DNA from: Ilumatobacter fluminis | GTDB taxonomy: Bacteria; Actinomycetota; Acidimicrobiia; Acidimicrobiales; Ilumatobacteraceae | Direction: 5' to 3' | NCBI RefSeq assembly: GCF_004364865.1 | Contig: NZ_SOAU01000001.1 | Location: 2,946,001 to 3,010,000, forward strand | Length of the DNA stretch: 64,000 nt | Part shown: positions 1-10,357 of the stretch, one piece after another | Numbering within the stretch: position 1 is the first letter of the stretch | Layout: the number at the start of each line of letters is the position of its first letter | The notes under the pieces: model-generated | What the model saw: only the letters and a program-made list of their open reading frames with translations | Told to the model about the DNA's origin: nothing | Databases searched by the model: none | Program-made: the position numbers and the translations under genes

Positions 1-1
1 G

Positions 2-442
2 GCACTCGGCGTCGAGTCGACGATCGATCACCGGGTGGACGACCCGCTGTCGGGCGACGTCCGGTACGACGTCATCGTCGATACCGGTGGGAACCGGCGC
101 CTGCGCGATCTGCGACGAGCACTCGCCCCGGACGGCACCCTCGTGATCGTCGGCGGCGAGGGCGGCGGCCGCTGGTTCGGCGGCCTCGACCGCCAGCTGC
201 GTGCCGTCGCCTGGTCGTCGGTCTCCACCCAGCGCATGACCACGTTCGTCGCGTCCGAGGACGCCGACCACCTCGAGCGGCTCGTCGACCTCGTCGAAGC
301 GGGCGCGGTCGCACCGGTCGTCGACCGGCGGTTCCCGCTGCACCGGGCCGCCGACGCCATGCGTTACCTCGAATCGGGAGCAGCTCGCGGCAAGGTCGCA
401 CTGACCGTCGCCGACGCCGATCCGGTCGTCGGCGAGCGCTGA
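2..442 (+). CDS. MDR-family zinc/NAD(P) alcohol dehydrogenase, C-terminal fragment
   Basis: The reading frame is open from the window edge, so the N-terminus (GroES-like domain and start of the Rossmann fold) is missing. What remains matches the end of a medium-chain dehydrogenase/reductase. It has the second half of the nucleotide-binding fold (VDTGGNRRLRDLRRALAPDG, then LVIVGGEGGG) and the C-terminal segment with the FPLHRAADAMRYLESGAARGK pattern typical of quinone-reductase-like and NAD(P)-dependent alcohol dehydrogenases. The substrate cannot be inferred. The stop lies about 90 bp before mutA. Confidence 0.75.
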   Translation, partial: ALGVESTIDHRVDDPLSGDVRYDVIVDTGGNRRLRDLRRALAPDGTLVIVGGEGGGRWFGGLDRQLRAVAWSSVSTQRMTTFVASEDADHLERLVDLVEAGAVAPVVDRRFPLHRAADAMRYLESGAARGKVALTVADADPVVGER

Positions 443-531
443 TCCCCGGGGCCGAGTCGTGGGCCGATCGCCGTTCGAGCGGTCGGTGCTGCGGCTTGGC
501 CCCGTCCGCGTGGATCGGCTTGACTGAAGAC

Positions 532-2379
532 GTGGGCCAGACGACCGAACCGCTGCAACCAGGGGCCGATTTCCCGAGTGCCGACCGCGACGACTGGCTC
601 GCCGGCGTCCGCAAAGTCCTCACCCGCAATCGCCCCGACGCGACCGACGACGAGGTCGCTTCGCTCTTCGCGAAGCAGCTCGTCACCCACACCGAGGACG
701 GCTTCGATCTGCAGCCGTTGTACACCGCCGACGATGCGCCGACCGGTCGACCCGACCCCGGCGAGTTCCCGTTCGTTCGAGGCACGCACCGCGAGCCGCG
801 TGACTGGGAGATCCGCCAGCGCGTGTGGCCGACGGTCGACGGCTCCGACGCCATCACCGAACTCGAGCAGGGCGCCACCGGCGTCCTGGTCGAGGTCCCC
901 GGCGACGTGACCTCCGATCAGCTCGAACGCGTCCTCGACGGCGTCCTGCTCGATCTCGCACCGGTGTCACTGTCCACGCCTGCCGACTCGGCCGGCGTCG
1001 GAGCCGCCCGGGCGCTCATGACGGTGTGGGACGCACGCTCGATCGGCCCAACCGTTCGCCGTGGCTCGCTCGGCGTCGATCCGATCGGAGCGTGGGCTCG
1101 CTCCGGTGGCGGCACCGAGATCGACATCGCTCCGGTCGCCGACATGGTGAACGAACTCGCCGAGAGCGCACCCGAGGCTCGTGCCCTCGTCGCCGACGGC
1201 ACGGTCTGGCACGACGCCGGTGCCTCCGACGGTCAAGAACTCGCCTGGACGATCGCCGCAGCCGTCGACACGGTGCGCCGCCTCGCCGATGCGGGCGTCG
1301 AGACCCGGCGCGCCTTCGCCTCGATCGAGTTCCGCTTCGCTGCGACCGCCGACCAGTTCGCCACGATCTGCAAGCTGCGAGCGGCACGCTCGCTGTGGTC
1401 GCGCATCGGCGAACTGTCGGGCCTCTCGCCCGAGCAGTGTGCGATGCGCATCCACGCCGACGCCTCACGTCCGATGCTCACCCGCTACGACCCGTGGGTG
1501 AACACCCTTCGGTCGACCGTCGCGTGTTTCGCCGCCGCGTTGGGCGACGCCGACGCGATCACGCTGACGCCGCACGATGTGCTCATCGAGCAGGGCGGCT
1601 CGTCGCTCGGCCGACGGATCGCACGCAACACCCAGTCGGTCCTGCTGCTCGAATCGAACCTCGCCCGGGTCACCGACATCGCCGGCGGCTCGTGGTACGT
1701 CGAGCGTCGCACCGATCAGCTCGCCGACGTCGCCTGGAACGAACTCCAGCGCGTCGATGGAGCCGGCGGACTCGTTGCCGCGGTCGAGAGCGGTTCGATC
1801 CACGAGGCGATCGCCGACGTGTCGTCGGAGCGATCTCGTGCGGTCGCCACGCGCAAGCGCCCGCTCACCGGACTCACCGAGTTCCCGAACATCGCCGAGA
1901 CACCACCGCCACCCTCGACGATCTCGCCGGACGCCGACGGCGGTGGGTCCTTCGAGCCGTTCACCCTGCATCGGTTGAGCGACGAGTTCGAACAGTTGCG
2001 AGGACGCGCCGACGCCGTCGCCGCCAGTGGTGAACGTCCGAGCCTGTTCCTCGCTGCCCTCGGGGGCCCGGCGGCCTCCACCGCTCGCGCCACGTTCGCC
2101 AAGAACTTCTTCGAGGTGGCAGGTATCCGCACGATCGAGGGTGAGGTCGCCGACTTCGACCCGTCGGTCACCACGTTCGCGTGTTTGTGCTCGTCCGACC
2201 CGGTGTACGAGGCGCAGGGCGCCGACGCCGCCCGGTCGCTCCGCGACGCCGGAGCCACCACCGTCTACCTCGCCGGCCGCGGTGTCGGCCTCGACGGGAT
2301 CGACGGCGAGATCGGGCTCGGCACCGACCTGCTCGACACCCTGAGTCGAACGCTCGACCAGATGGGAGTGCCGTCATGA
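532..2379 (+). CDS. mutA: Methylmalonyl-CoA mutase small (beta) subunit MutA
   Basis: Non-catalytic partner of MutB in the heterodimeric adenosylcobalamin enzyme that interconverts (R)-methylmalonyl-CoA and succinyl-CoA in propionate and odd-chain or branched-chain catabolism. The protein is about 615 aa, the usual length. It shows the TIM-barrel core (e.g. [52 protein letters not shown]) and a degenerate B12-fold C-terminus without the DxHxxG cobalt-ligand motif, as expected for MutA. The GTG start at 532 gives an N-terminus aligned with the family. An upstream in-frame TTG at 496 would add 12 residues. The stop overlaps the mutB start (ATGA). Confidence 0.93.
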   Translation: MGQTTEPLQPGADFPSADRDDWLAGVRKVLTRNRPDATDDEVASLFAKQLVTHTEDGFDLQPLYTADDAPTGRPDPGEFPFVRGTHREPRDWEIRQRVWPTVDGSDAITELEQGATGVLVEVPGDVTSDQLERVLDGVLLDLAPVSLSTPADSAGVGAARALMTVWDARSIGPTVRRGSLGVDPIGAWARSGGGTEIDIAPVADMVNELAESAPEARALVADGTVWHDAGASDGQELAWTIAAAVDTVRRLADAGVETRRAFASIEFRFAATADQFATICKLRAARSLWSRIGELSGLSPEQCAMRIHADASRPMLTRYDPWVNTLRSTVACFAAALGDADAITLTPHDVLIEQGGSSLGRRIARNTQSVLLLESNLARVTDIAGGSWYVERRTDQLADVAWNELQRVDGAGGLVAAVESGSIHEAIADVSSERSRAVATRKRPLTGLTEFPNIAETPPPPSTISPDADGGGSFEPFTLHRLSDEFEQLRGRADAVAASGERPSLFLAALGGPAASTARATFAKNFFEVAGIRTIEGEVADFDPSVTTFACLCSSDPVYEAQGADAARSLRDAGATTVYLAGRGVGLDGIDGEIGLGTDLLDTLSRTLDQMGVPS

Positions 2380-4559
2380 CCATCCCCGATCTCTCCGGCC
2401 ACGATCTCCGCACCACGGCGTCGGCCGCCGGCACCGGACGCGAGGACGCCGGCGACGACGCAGACCAAGCCGTCTGGGAGACCCCCGAAGGCATCGCCGT
2501 GCACGGCGCATACGGACCCGGCGACCTCGACGGCGTCGACTTTCTCGACACCTACCCCGGCATCAAGCCGTACGTCCGCGGCCCGTACCCCACGATGTAC
2601 GTCAACCAGCCGTGGACCATCCGTCAGTACGCCGGGTTCTCCACCGCCGAGGAGTCGAACGCCTTCTACCGCCGCAACCTGGCCGCCGGTCAGAAGGGTC
2701 TGTCGGTGGCGTTCGACCTGGCCACCCACCGCGGCTACGACAGCGATCACCCTCGCGTCGCAGGTGACGTCGGCATGGCCGGCGTGGCGATCGACTCGAT
2801 CCTCGACATGCGACAACTGTTCGACGGCATCCCGCTCGACCAGATGAGCGTGTCGATGACCATGAACGGCGCAGTGCTGCCGGTGCTCGCGCTCTACATC
2901 GTGGCGGCCGAGGAACAGGGCGTCGAACCGCACCAGCTCGCCGGCACGATCCAGAACGACGTGCTCAAGGAGTTCATGGTCCGGAACACGTACATCTATC
3001 CGCCCGAGCCGTCGATGCGGATCATCTCCGACATCTTCGCCTACACCTCGAGCGAGATGCCGCGGTTCAACTCGATCTCGATCTCCGGCTATCACATGCA
3101 AGAGGCCGGGGCGACGGCCGATCTCGAACTCGGGTACACCCTCGCCGACGGCGTGGAGTACCTGCGTGCGGGCATCGACACCGGGCTCGACGTCGACAAG
3201 TTCGCGCCCCGCCTGTCGTTCTTCTGGGCGATCGGGATGAACTTCTCGATGGAGGTCGCCAAGATGCGGGCCGGTCGTCTGCTCTGGGCGAAGCTCGTGA
3301 ACCAGTTCGGTCCGAAGAACGACAAGTCGCTGTCGCTGCGCACCCACAGCCAGACCTCGGGGTGGTCGCTCACCGCCCAGGACGTGTTCAACAACGTCGT
3401 GCGCACGTGCGTCGAAGCCATGGCGGCGACGCAGGGCCACACCCAGTCGCTGCACACCAACGCGCTCGACGAGGCATTGGCGCTGCCGACCGACTTCAGT
3501 GCTCGCATCGCTCGCAACACCCAGCTGTTCCTGCAGCAGGAGTCGGGGACGACACGCGTGATCGACCCGTGGGGCGGCTCGTACTACATCGAGCGCCTGA
3601 CCCACGACCTCGCCGAACGGGCGTGGGCGCACATCCAGGAGATCGAGGAGGCCGGCGGCATGACCGCCGCGATCGAGGCCGGAATCCCGAAGATGCGCAT
3701 CGAAGAGGCCGCCGCCCGGACCCAGGCCCGCATCGATTCCGGCCGCCAGCCGGTGATCGGCGTGAACACGTTCCGGCCCGACACACCCGACCAGATCGAG
3801 GTCCTCAAGGTCGACAACAGCTCGGTCCGGGCCCAGCAGCTCGCGAAGCTCGAGCGGCTCCGCGCCGAGCGCGACGAGCAGGCATGCCAGGAAGCGCTGA
3901 CGCGGCTCACCGAGGCGGCAGCGGCGTCGACCACCGGCAGCCGCGCCCCCGGCCTCGAACAGAACTTCCTCCGGCTCGCCGTCGATGCCGCCCGCAAGCA
4001 CGCCACCGTCGGCGAGATCAGCGACGCGCTCGAGGCCGTGTTCGGTCGTCACACCGCCGCGATCCGTACGATCGAGGGCGTGTACCGGAACGAGATCGGC
4101 AACGCCCCGAACGCCCAGCTCGCGCGGGAGGCCGTCGATCGCTTCCTCGACGACCACGGACGTCGCCCACGCATCATGGTCGCCAAGATGGGCCAGGACG
4201 GTCACGACCGGGGCCAGAAGGTGATCGCCACGGCGTTCGCCGACCTCGGCTTCGACGTCGACGTCGGCCCCCTGTTCCAGACGCCGGCCGAGGTCGCTCG
4301 TCAGGCCGTCGAAGCAGACGTCCACATCGTCGGAGCGTCGTCGCTCGCTGCGGGGCACCTGACCCTGGTTCCCGAACTGCGTGAGGAGCTGGCGAAGCTC
4401 GGCCGCGACGACATCATGATCGTCGTGGGTGGCGTCATCCCGCCGGGCGACTTCGACGAGCTGCGTGAGGCCGGTGCGTCGGCGATCTTCCCGCCGGGAA
4501 CCGTCATCGCCGATGCCGTGCTCGACCTGATCAACGAACTCGACGAACGTCTCGCCTGA
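2376..4559 (+). CDS. mutB: Methylmalonyl-CoA mutase large (alpha) subunit MutB
   Basis: Catalytic subunit (727 aa) of adenosylcobalamin-dependent methylmalonyl-CoA mutase. The N-terminal TIM barrel carries the acyl-CoA site ([20 protein letters not shown] and the [19 protein letters not shown] region). The C-terminal B12 domain, residues about 590-725, carries DGHDRG at about 608-613, whose His is the lower axial cobalt ligand in this family. The ATG at 2376 overlaps the mutA stop and fits the family N-terminus. The longer open frame upstream lies inside mutA. It is followed after 4 bp by the MeaB GTPase gene, so the three genes form one operon. Confidence 0.97.
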   Translation: MTIPDLSGHDLRTTASAAGTGREDAGDDADQAVWETPEGIAVHGAYGPGDLDGVDFLDTYPGIKPYVRGPYPTMYVNQPWTIRQYAGFSTAEESNAFYRRNLAAGQKGLSVAFDLATHRGYDSDHPRVAGDVGMAGVAIDSILDMRQLFDGIPLDQMSVSMTMNGAVLPVLALYIVAAEEQGVEPHQLAGTIQNDVLKEFMVRNTYIYPPEPSMRIISDIFAYTSSEMPRFNSISISGYHMQEAGATADLELGYTLADGVEYLRAGIDTGLDVDKFAPRLSFFWAIGMNFSMEVAKMRAGRLLWAKLVNQFGPKNDKSLSLRTHSQTSGWSLTAQDVFNNVVRTCVEAMAATQGHTQSLHTNALDEALALPTDFSARIARNTQLFLQQESGTTRVIDPWGGSYYIERLTHDLAERAWAHIQEIEEAGGMTAAIEAGIPKMRIEEAAARTQARIDSGRQPVIGVNTFRPDTPDQIEVLKVDNSSVRAQQLAKLERLRAERDEQACQEALTRLTEAAAASTTGSRAPGLEQNFLRLAVDAARKHATVGEISDALEAVFGRHTAAIRTIEGVYRNEIGNAPNAQLAREAVDRFLDDHGRRPRIMVAKMGQDGHDRGQKVIATAFADLGFDVDVGPLFQTPAEVARQAVEADVHIVGASSLAAGHLTLVPELREELAKLGRDDIMIVVGGVIPPGDFDELREAGASAIFPPGTVIADAVLDLINELDERLA

Positions 4560-4563
4560 GTCG

Positions 4564-5544
4564 ATGGCACGCCCGATCGACGTCGATGCGCTCGAGCAGG
4601 GTGTCCTGGCGGGCGACCGCACGACGCTCGGCCGCGCCATCACCCTCGTCGAGTCGCGACGTCTCGACCATCACGAAGCCGCTCAGGAACTCCTGCTGCG
4701 GCTCCTCCCCCGCTCCGGGGACGCCGTCCGTGTCGGCATCACCGGCGTGCCGGGTGTGGGCAAGTCGACGTTCATCGACGCGATGGGGTCGCAGCTGACC
4801 GAGTCGGGCAGCAAGGTGGCCGTGCTCGCCGTCGACCCGTCGTCGTCGCGTACGGGCGGCAGCATCCTCGGCGACAAGACCCGGATGGCACGCCTGTCGA
4901 TCGACGACAATGCGTTCATCCGCCCGTCGCCGACGTCGGGCACGCTCGGCGGCGTCGCTGCAGCAACCCGCGAAGCGATCGTCATCGTCGAGGCCGCCGG
5001 CTACGACACCGTGCTCGTCGAGACGGTGGGTGTCGGGCAGAGCGAGATCGCCGTCGCCGACATGACCGACACGTTCCTCGTGCTGATGCTCGCCCGGTCG
5101 GGCGATTCGCTCCAGGGCATCAAGAAGGGCGTGCTCGAACTCGCCGACGTCCTGGCGATCAACAAGGCCGACGGCGAGCATCGCGACGAGTGTCGACGGG
5201 CAGCCGCGGAGCTGACGACCGCTCTGCACCTGCTGTACCCGCCGGAGAGTGTTTGGGTCCCCCCGGTGCTGATGTGCAGCGCGATGACCGGCGACGGCCT
5301 CGACGAGGTCTGGCAGCAGGTCATCGCCCATCGCACGACGATGGTCGAGTCCGGCGAGTTCGAGCGGCGACGCACCCGCCAGCTGATCGATTGGATGTGG
5401 TCGTCGGTCGAGACCGAACTCGTCGATTCGTTCAAGCGGCGCGACGACGTGCGCGATCTCGCCGGTGCGCTCGAGTCGGAGCTCGCAGCCGGGTCGACGA
5501 CGCCCGCGCTCGCGATGCGTCGCCTCCTCGACCTGCGGCCCTGA
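4564..5544 (+). CDS. meaB: MeaB/ArgK-type G-protein chaperone of methylmalonyl-CoA mutase
   Basis: A 326-aa P-loop GTPase of the SIMIBI class. It gates adenosylcobalamin loading and protects the mutase from inactivation. Walker A GVPGVGKST lies at residues 61-69, the switch/Walker B-like region includes AVDPSSSRTGGSILGDKTRM, ETVGVGQSE follows, and NKADG is the base-specificity loop. The C-terminal helical dimerisation arm ends in ALAMRRLLDL. It starts 4 bp after the mutB stop, the common mutA-mutB-meaB order. Older databases call this family ArgK, but the context makes the mutase chaperone role clear. Confidence 0.95.
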   Translation: MARPIDVDALEQGVLAGDRTTLGRAITLVESRRLDHHEAAQELLLRLLPRSGDAVRVGITGVPGVGKSTFIDAMGSQLTESGSKVAVLAVDPSSSRTGGSILGDKTRMARLSIDDNAFIRPSPTSGTLGGVAAATREAIVIVEAAGYDTVLVETVGVGQSEIAVADMTDTFLVLMLARSGDSLQGIKKGVLELADVLAINKADGEHRDECRRAAAELTTALHLLYPPESVWVPPVLMCSAMTGDGLDEVWQQVIAHRTTMVESGEFERRRTRQLIDWMWSSVETELVDSFKRRDDVRDLAGALESELAAGSTTPALAMRRLLDLRP

Positions 5545-5571
5545 CAGTTCCCGTTCCGACGCGCCGGCGAC

Positions 5572-7194
<1,623 letters not shown>

Positions 7195-7509
7195 TCAGTG
7201 GGACAGCTTGAGGCCGATCACGCAACCGACGATGCCGGCGAGGAACGCCAGCTTGAGGAGCGACACCGACTCCTGGCCGGTGGCCATCGCGAACACGACC
7301 GTGCCGACGGCACCGATGCCGACCCAGATCGCGTACGAGGTACCGACCGGGAGTTCACGCATTGCGTAGGCCAACCCGGCCATGCTGAGCGCGAGACCGA
7401 CCCCGAACACGACCGTCGGGGCGAGCCGGCTGAAGTTCTCCGACCGGCCGAGTGCGGTTGCCCAGACCGCTTCGAGGACTCCGGAGACGACAAGGACGAG
7501 CCATGCCAT
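7195..7509 (-). CDS. gdx: Small multidrug resistance family guanidinium exporter Gdx (SugE-type)
   Basis: A 104-aa, four-helix SMR protein that works as a dual-topology dimer, exchanging guanidinium for protons. The N-terminus has VLEAVWATALGRS with Glu13, the conserved proton/substrate-binding residue. The last helix LAFLAGIVGCVIGLKLSH ends as in the SugE/Gdx branch, not the EmrE branch. The ATG at 7509 has an AGGAAG ribosome site. A sequence matching the guanidine-III riboswitch ends about 15 nt upstream, which strongly supports guanidinium as the substrate. Confidence 0.93.
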   Translation of the reverse strand: MAWLVLVVSGVLEAVWATALGRSENFSRLAPTVVFGVGLALSMAGLAYAMRELPVGTSYAIWVGIGAVGTVVFAMATGQESVSLLKLAFLAGIVGCVIGLKLSH

Positions 7510-7524
7510 GGCGACTTCTTCCTG

Positions 7525-7563
7525 GCCGTCTTGTCGCGCTCCGGGTACGGCTCCCTCGTCCGG
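7525..7563 (-). ncRNA. Guanidine-III (ykkC-III) riboswitch controlling gdx
   Basis: The minus strand reads CCGGACGAGG (7563-7554), then GCCGTACCCGG (7551-7541), then GACAAGACGGCC (7535-7524). I recall this as the compact pseudoknotted guanidine-III class. The CCGG/CCGG and GCCGT/ACGGC complementary pairs needed for the two stems are present. The 3' strand abuts the AGGAAG ribosome site of gdx, so ligand binding could control translation. I matched the consensus from memory, not by a covariance search. Confidence 0.87.
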
Positions 7564-7588
7564 GGGCCGGTGGCGGCCCACGATCGAC

Positions 7589-7594
7589 AGGATA
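7589..7594 (-). promoter_or_regulatory. Possible -10 box for the gdx riboswitch transcript
   Basis: TATCCT on the minus strand lies just after the tauD stop and about 26 nt before the first riboswitch base. No convincing -35 was found, and readthrough from tetR-tauD is equally possible. Confidence 0.3.
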
Positions 7595-7598
7595 TCGG

Positions 7599-8513
7599 TC
7601 AGAACGGGTGGTCGCCGATGACCGTGATCCGCTCCATCACCCGTCGTTGGGGGTGGTAGTCGGAGGTGGCGTAGTGCTGCGTCGCCCGGTTGTCCCAGAT
7701 CGCCAGATCGCCCCGCGTCCACGACCAGCGACACTGATACTCGGGATAGTCGGCCTGCCGGCACAAGTACTCGAGCAGCGCATCGCCCTCGGCCGGGTCG
7801 AGGCCGACCAGTTCGGTCGTGAAGATGGCGTTCACGTACAGCGTCTTGCGGCCGGTCTCCGGGTGAGTACGCACCACCGGATGGACCGACGGCGGGAAGT
7901 CACGCCGGGTCGCCTCACGCTGCTCCTCGGTCATGAGCGCACCGAACGTATCGATCCAGTCGTGCACGGCCTGCATGCCGTCGATCCGCTGCTTGACGTC
8001 GTCGGGGAGGCAGTCGTAGGCCGCGCCCATGTCGGCCCACAGCGTGTCCCCACCGGCGGCAGGTACCTCGACGGCGCGCAAGAGCGAGCCGAGTGACGGC
8101 ACCGCCCGCCAACTGACGTCGCTGTGCCACACGTTTTCGTAACCGCCGACGGCGTCGTTCTTCTCGAACCGGACGGCGGTCGGCCGGTCGGGGGCGTTGG
8201 TCAGGAACGGGTGGAACTCGAGTTCGCCCCAGCGGGCGCCCAGCGCAGCGTGCGACTCGGGGTCGAGGCCGGCGTCACGGAAGAACAGCACCTTCCATTC
8301 GAGCAGCGCTCGGTGGATGTCGGCGAACGTCTCGTCGTCGAGCGCCGTCAGGTCGACACCGACGATCTCGGCGCCGATGGTCGGGCTCTTCGGGATCACC
8401 TCGAAGCGGGTGTACGGCTCGTCAGCCCACGAGTCGGGGACCCGGGCTGCGACCTGGGGCCCGAACCGGAGGCCGGATCGGAACGAGGCCGGGGCTTCGG
8501 CGGTGTCGGTCAT
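7599..8513 (-). CDS. TauD/TfdA-family Fe(II)/2-oxoglutarate dioxygenase
   Basis: A 304-aa non-heme iron dioxygenase. The facial triad is visible as WHSDVSW (His130, Asp132) and TQHYA (His280). An Arg in the RRVMERI segment would bind the 2-oxoglutarate carboxylate. IGAEIVGVDLTALDDETFADI and LFFRDAGLD are typical of the TauD/alkylsulfatase branch. The substrate may be a sulfonate, a sulfate ester or another small acid. The start at 8513 overlaps the TetR stop by ATGA. It lies directly upstream of the gdx riboswitch, so a guanidine-related substrate is conceivable but untested. Confidence 0.88.
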   Translation of the reverse strand: MTDTAEAPASFRSGLRFGPQVAARVPDSWADEPYTRFEVIPKSPTIGAEIVGVDLTALDDETFADIHRALLEWKVLFFRDAGLDPESHAALGARWGELEFHPFLTNAPDRPTAVRFEKNDAVGGYENVWHSDVSWRAVPSLGSLLRAVEVPAAGGDTLWADMGAAYDCLPDDVKQRIDGMQAVHDWIDTFGALMTEEQREATRRDFPPSVHPVVRTHPETGRKTLYVNAIFTTELVGLDPAEGDALLEYLCRQADYPEYQCRWSWTRGDLAIWDNRATQHYATSDYHPQRRVMERITVIGDHPF

Positions 8514-9151
8514 GTGGAACTCCCGGTGGTTTCGGACACGCTGACGCGTGCGGTGAGAACGGCGTGGCAGGTCGCGACGAGTTCGTCGCAGAGGTCGGCA
8601 GCCGGTTGACGGGACTCGCGCTCGTGGCGGCGCCATTCCCAGCCGGCGATCGTGCCGACGAACAGGGTGCTCATCTGATCGACGCGACGCAGCTGCTGGT
8701 CGCGATCGCCGTCGAGATGGACGACGACCAGATCGACCACGCGACGGAAGCTCGACAGCACCGGCAGATCGGCGACGACGTCGCGAGCGAACGTGTCCCA
8801 TCGGGTACGGACGAGGAAACGCGCATACCAACCGCCGGTCTCGTCGACCACCTCGAGGAGCGGACGGATCGCCGCGTCGACCAGGACGAGGAGCGAGCCG
8901 TCGCGGCCCTCGGCGATGGCCTGGTCGAGCATGCGGTGACGACGTCGGTTGACCTCGCCCATTCGATACTCGAACACGGCCGCCACGAGTCCGGCACGGT
9001 CGCCGAAGTGGTACTGCGCAGCCGAGTGGTTGCGTTGGCCGGCGGCGGCAGAGATGTCGCGCAACGAGACGGTTTCGATGCCTCGCTCGGCGAAGAGCTG
9101 CTCACCGGCCTCGATCAACGCAATGCGTGCGGTCTCCCCGCGTGACGCCAT
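8510..9151 (-). CDS. TetR-family transcriptional regulator
   Basis: About 213 aa. The N-terminal TetR helix-turn-helix is clear: ALIEAGEQLFAERGIETVSL, DISAAAGQRN, AAQYHFGDRAGLVAAVFEYR. The C-terminal ligand domain is not assignable. The ATG at 9151 is preferred over 9169 because a TTGACT/TATTCT promoter with 17-bp spacing ends 6 nt before it, so the mRNA would be leaderless. The gene overlaps tauD by ATGA. It probably represses itself, tauD and perhaps the divergent thioesterase through the repeats at 9165-9194. Confidence 0.92.
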   Translation of the reverse strand: MASRGETARIALIEAGEQLFAERGIETVSLRDISAAAGQRNHSAAQYHFGDRAGLVAAVFEYRMGEVNRRRHRMLDQAIAEGRDGSLLVLVDAAIRPLLEVVDETGGWYARFLVRTRWDTFARDVVADLPVLSSFRRVVDLVVVHLDGDRDQQLRRVDQMSTLFVGTIAGWEWRRHERESRQPAADLCDELVATCHAVLTARVSVSETTGSST

Positions 9152-9157
9152 GGGCGC

Positions 9158-9194
9158 AGAATACGACAACTGTCTTAATCAGTCAACTGTCTTA
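9158..9194 (-). promoter_or_regulatory. tetR-tauD promoter overlapped by 11-bp direct repeats
   Basis: On the minus strand, TTGACT (9186-9181), 17 bp, and TATTCT (9163-9158) form a near-consensus promoter ending 6 nt before the tetR ATG. CAACTGTCTTA occurs twice, at 9167-9177 and 9184-9194, with a 17-bp period. The first copy sits inside the palindrome GACA-AC-TGTC. The repeats cover the -35 and spacer and are the best candidate operator for this TetR protein. Confidence 0.65.
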
Positions 9195-9238
9195 TTTCCG
9201 AATCGTCGATCGAGCGCCCGAACGGGAAGACTGCACGG

Positions 9239-10054
9239 ATGGCCACGCCCACGTATCGAACGGTCGACTTCGTCGATCTCCTGACCCTCGAACCGCACGG
9301 CCCCGACACCTACGTGGGTACAACGGCCGAGTATCCGTGGGGTGGGCGTCTGTTCGGCGGCCAGGTCGTGGCGCAGGCGCTTCGAGCCGCGATCGAGACC
9401 GTCGACGCCGAACGCCCCGTTCACTCGCTGCACTCGTACTTCATCCGCCCCGGCACGCCCGACGAACCGGTCCGGTTCGAGGTGGAGCGGCTCCGAGACG
9501 GCCGCTCGTTCAGCACCCGGCAGGTCGTCGCCCGTCAATCCGCCGGCGCCATCCTCAACCTGTCCGCGTCGTTCCAGTCACCGGAGGACGAAGCCGACGT
9601 CACCGTCGGCGGGGTGCCCGACGCGCTCCCCCGCCCCGACGACCCCGAAACCAGCGATCACTCGTGGGGTGCGTTGCTCGAGCGACGCAAGGTCGTCTCC
9701 CCCGACGGCCGGATCGGCTACTGGATCCGTCTCGACGCCGCGTTGCCGGACGATCCGGCGGTGCACGCGTGCGGTCTGGCGTTCATGTCGGACGCCGCGC
9801 CGAGTCGTCCGGCGCGAGCGCTGCATCCCGAGTTCGCCGGACGGGAGAACGACCGGCACTGGTTCCAGGGCGCCAGCCTCGACCATGCCGTCTGGTTCCA
9901 CCGACCGAGCCGGGCAGACGAGTGGCACTGGTTCGACGCCCGAGCCAACGGTTTGTCGAACGCACGTGGCCTCGTCACCGCCGACGCATATACCGAGTCG
10001 GGCGTGCACGCCGCCTCGATCGCCCAAGAGGTCCTGCTCCGCAAGAAGCGCTGA
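9239..10054 (+). CDS. tesB: Acyl-CoA thioesterase II (TesB-like, double hotdog)
   Basis: A 271-aa tandem hotdog thioesterase that hydrolyses acyl-CoA to free acid and CoA. The first hotdog contains WGGRLFGGQVVAQALRAA and LHSYFIRPGTPDEPVRFEVE. The second contains the characteristic ASLDHAVWFHRP segment with the catalytic Asp region, and NARGLVTADAYTESG. The gene is divergent from tetR-tauD and shares that control region. It converges on treZ across the 72-bp repeat array. Confidence 0.92.
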   Translation: MATPTYRTVDFVDLLTLEPHGPDTYVGTTAEYPWGGRLFGGQVVAQALRAAIETVDAERPVHSLHSYFIRPGTPDEPVRFEVERLRDGRSFSTRQVVARQSAGAILNLSASFQSPEDEADVTVGGVPDALPRPDDPETSDHSWGALLERRKVVSPDGRIGYWIRLDAALPDDPAVHACGLAFMSDAAPSRPARALHPEFAGRENDRHWFQGASLDHAVWFHRPSRADEWHWFDARANGLSNARGLVTADAYTESGVHAASIAQEVLLRKKR

Positions 10055-10075
10055 CGACGCCGACCGCCACACCAA

Positions 10076-10334
10076 CTCGGTGAACTGGGTCCGACATCCC
10101 GCACCACAGCCGCCGAGAAACCTCGCAGCACCCGACGCCTCACGATCTCGGTGAACACAGTCCGAGATCCCGGACCACAGCCGCCGAGAAACCCCCGCAA
10201 CACCCGACACCACACCATCTCGGTGAACACAGTCCGAGATCCCGGACCACAGCCGCCGAGAAACCCCCGCAACACCCGACACCACACCATCTCGGTGAAC
10301 ACAGTCCGAGACCCCGGACCACAGCCGCCGAGAA
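10076..10334. repeat. Four tandem copies of a 71-72-bp intergenic repeat
   Basis: Copies begin with CTCGGTGAA at 10076, 10147, 10219 and 10291. The first is diverged, the second and third are nearly identical, and the fourth is truncated at about 10334. Each unit carries TCTCGG...CCGAGA dyad symmetry (10-nt loop) and a second CCGAGA further on. The array fills the gap between the convergent genes tesB and treZ. Because 72 is divisible by three, open frames run through it, but no ribosome site or protein character supports a gene. Confidence 0.9.
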
Positions 10335-10344
10335 CGTTCGGCGG
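10325..10344. terminator. Hairpin at the treZ side of the repeat array
   Basis: CCGCCGA (10325-10331) pairs with TCGGCGG (10338-10344) around a 6-nt loop. It lies 13 bp beyond the treZ stop and has no T-run. It is a plausible transcript end for treZ or tesB. Confidence 0.4.
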
Positions 10345-10357
10345 CGGGACACCGGGG

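Noticed and set aside
2265-4643. Minus-strand open frame of 792 codons opposite mutB.
   Set aside because: It is a GC-rich shadow of mutB; mutB has unmistakable family motifs and operon context.
10140-10330. Open frames through the 72-bp repeats on both strands, encoding repetitive peptides.
   Set aside because: They exist because the unit length is a multiple of three without stops. There is no ribosome site or recognisable fold, and the DNA is a tandem repeat with dyads.
10076-10334. CRISPR array.
   Set aside because: Whole 72-bp units are repeated with no unique spacers, and there are no cas genes.
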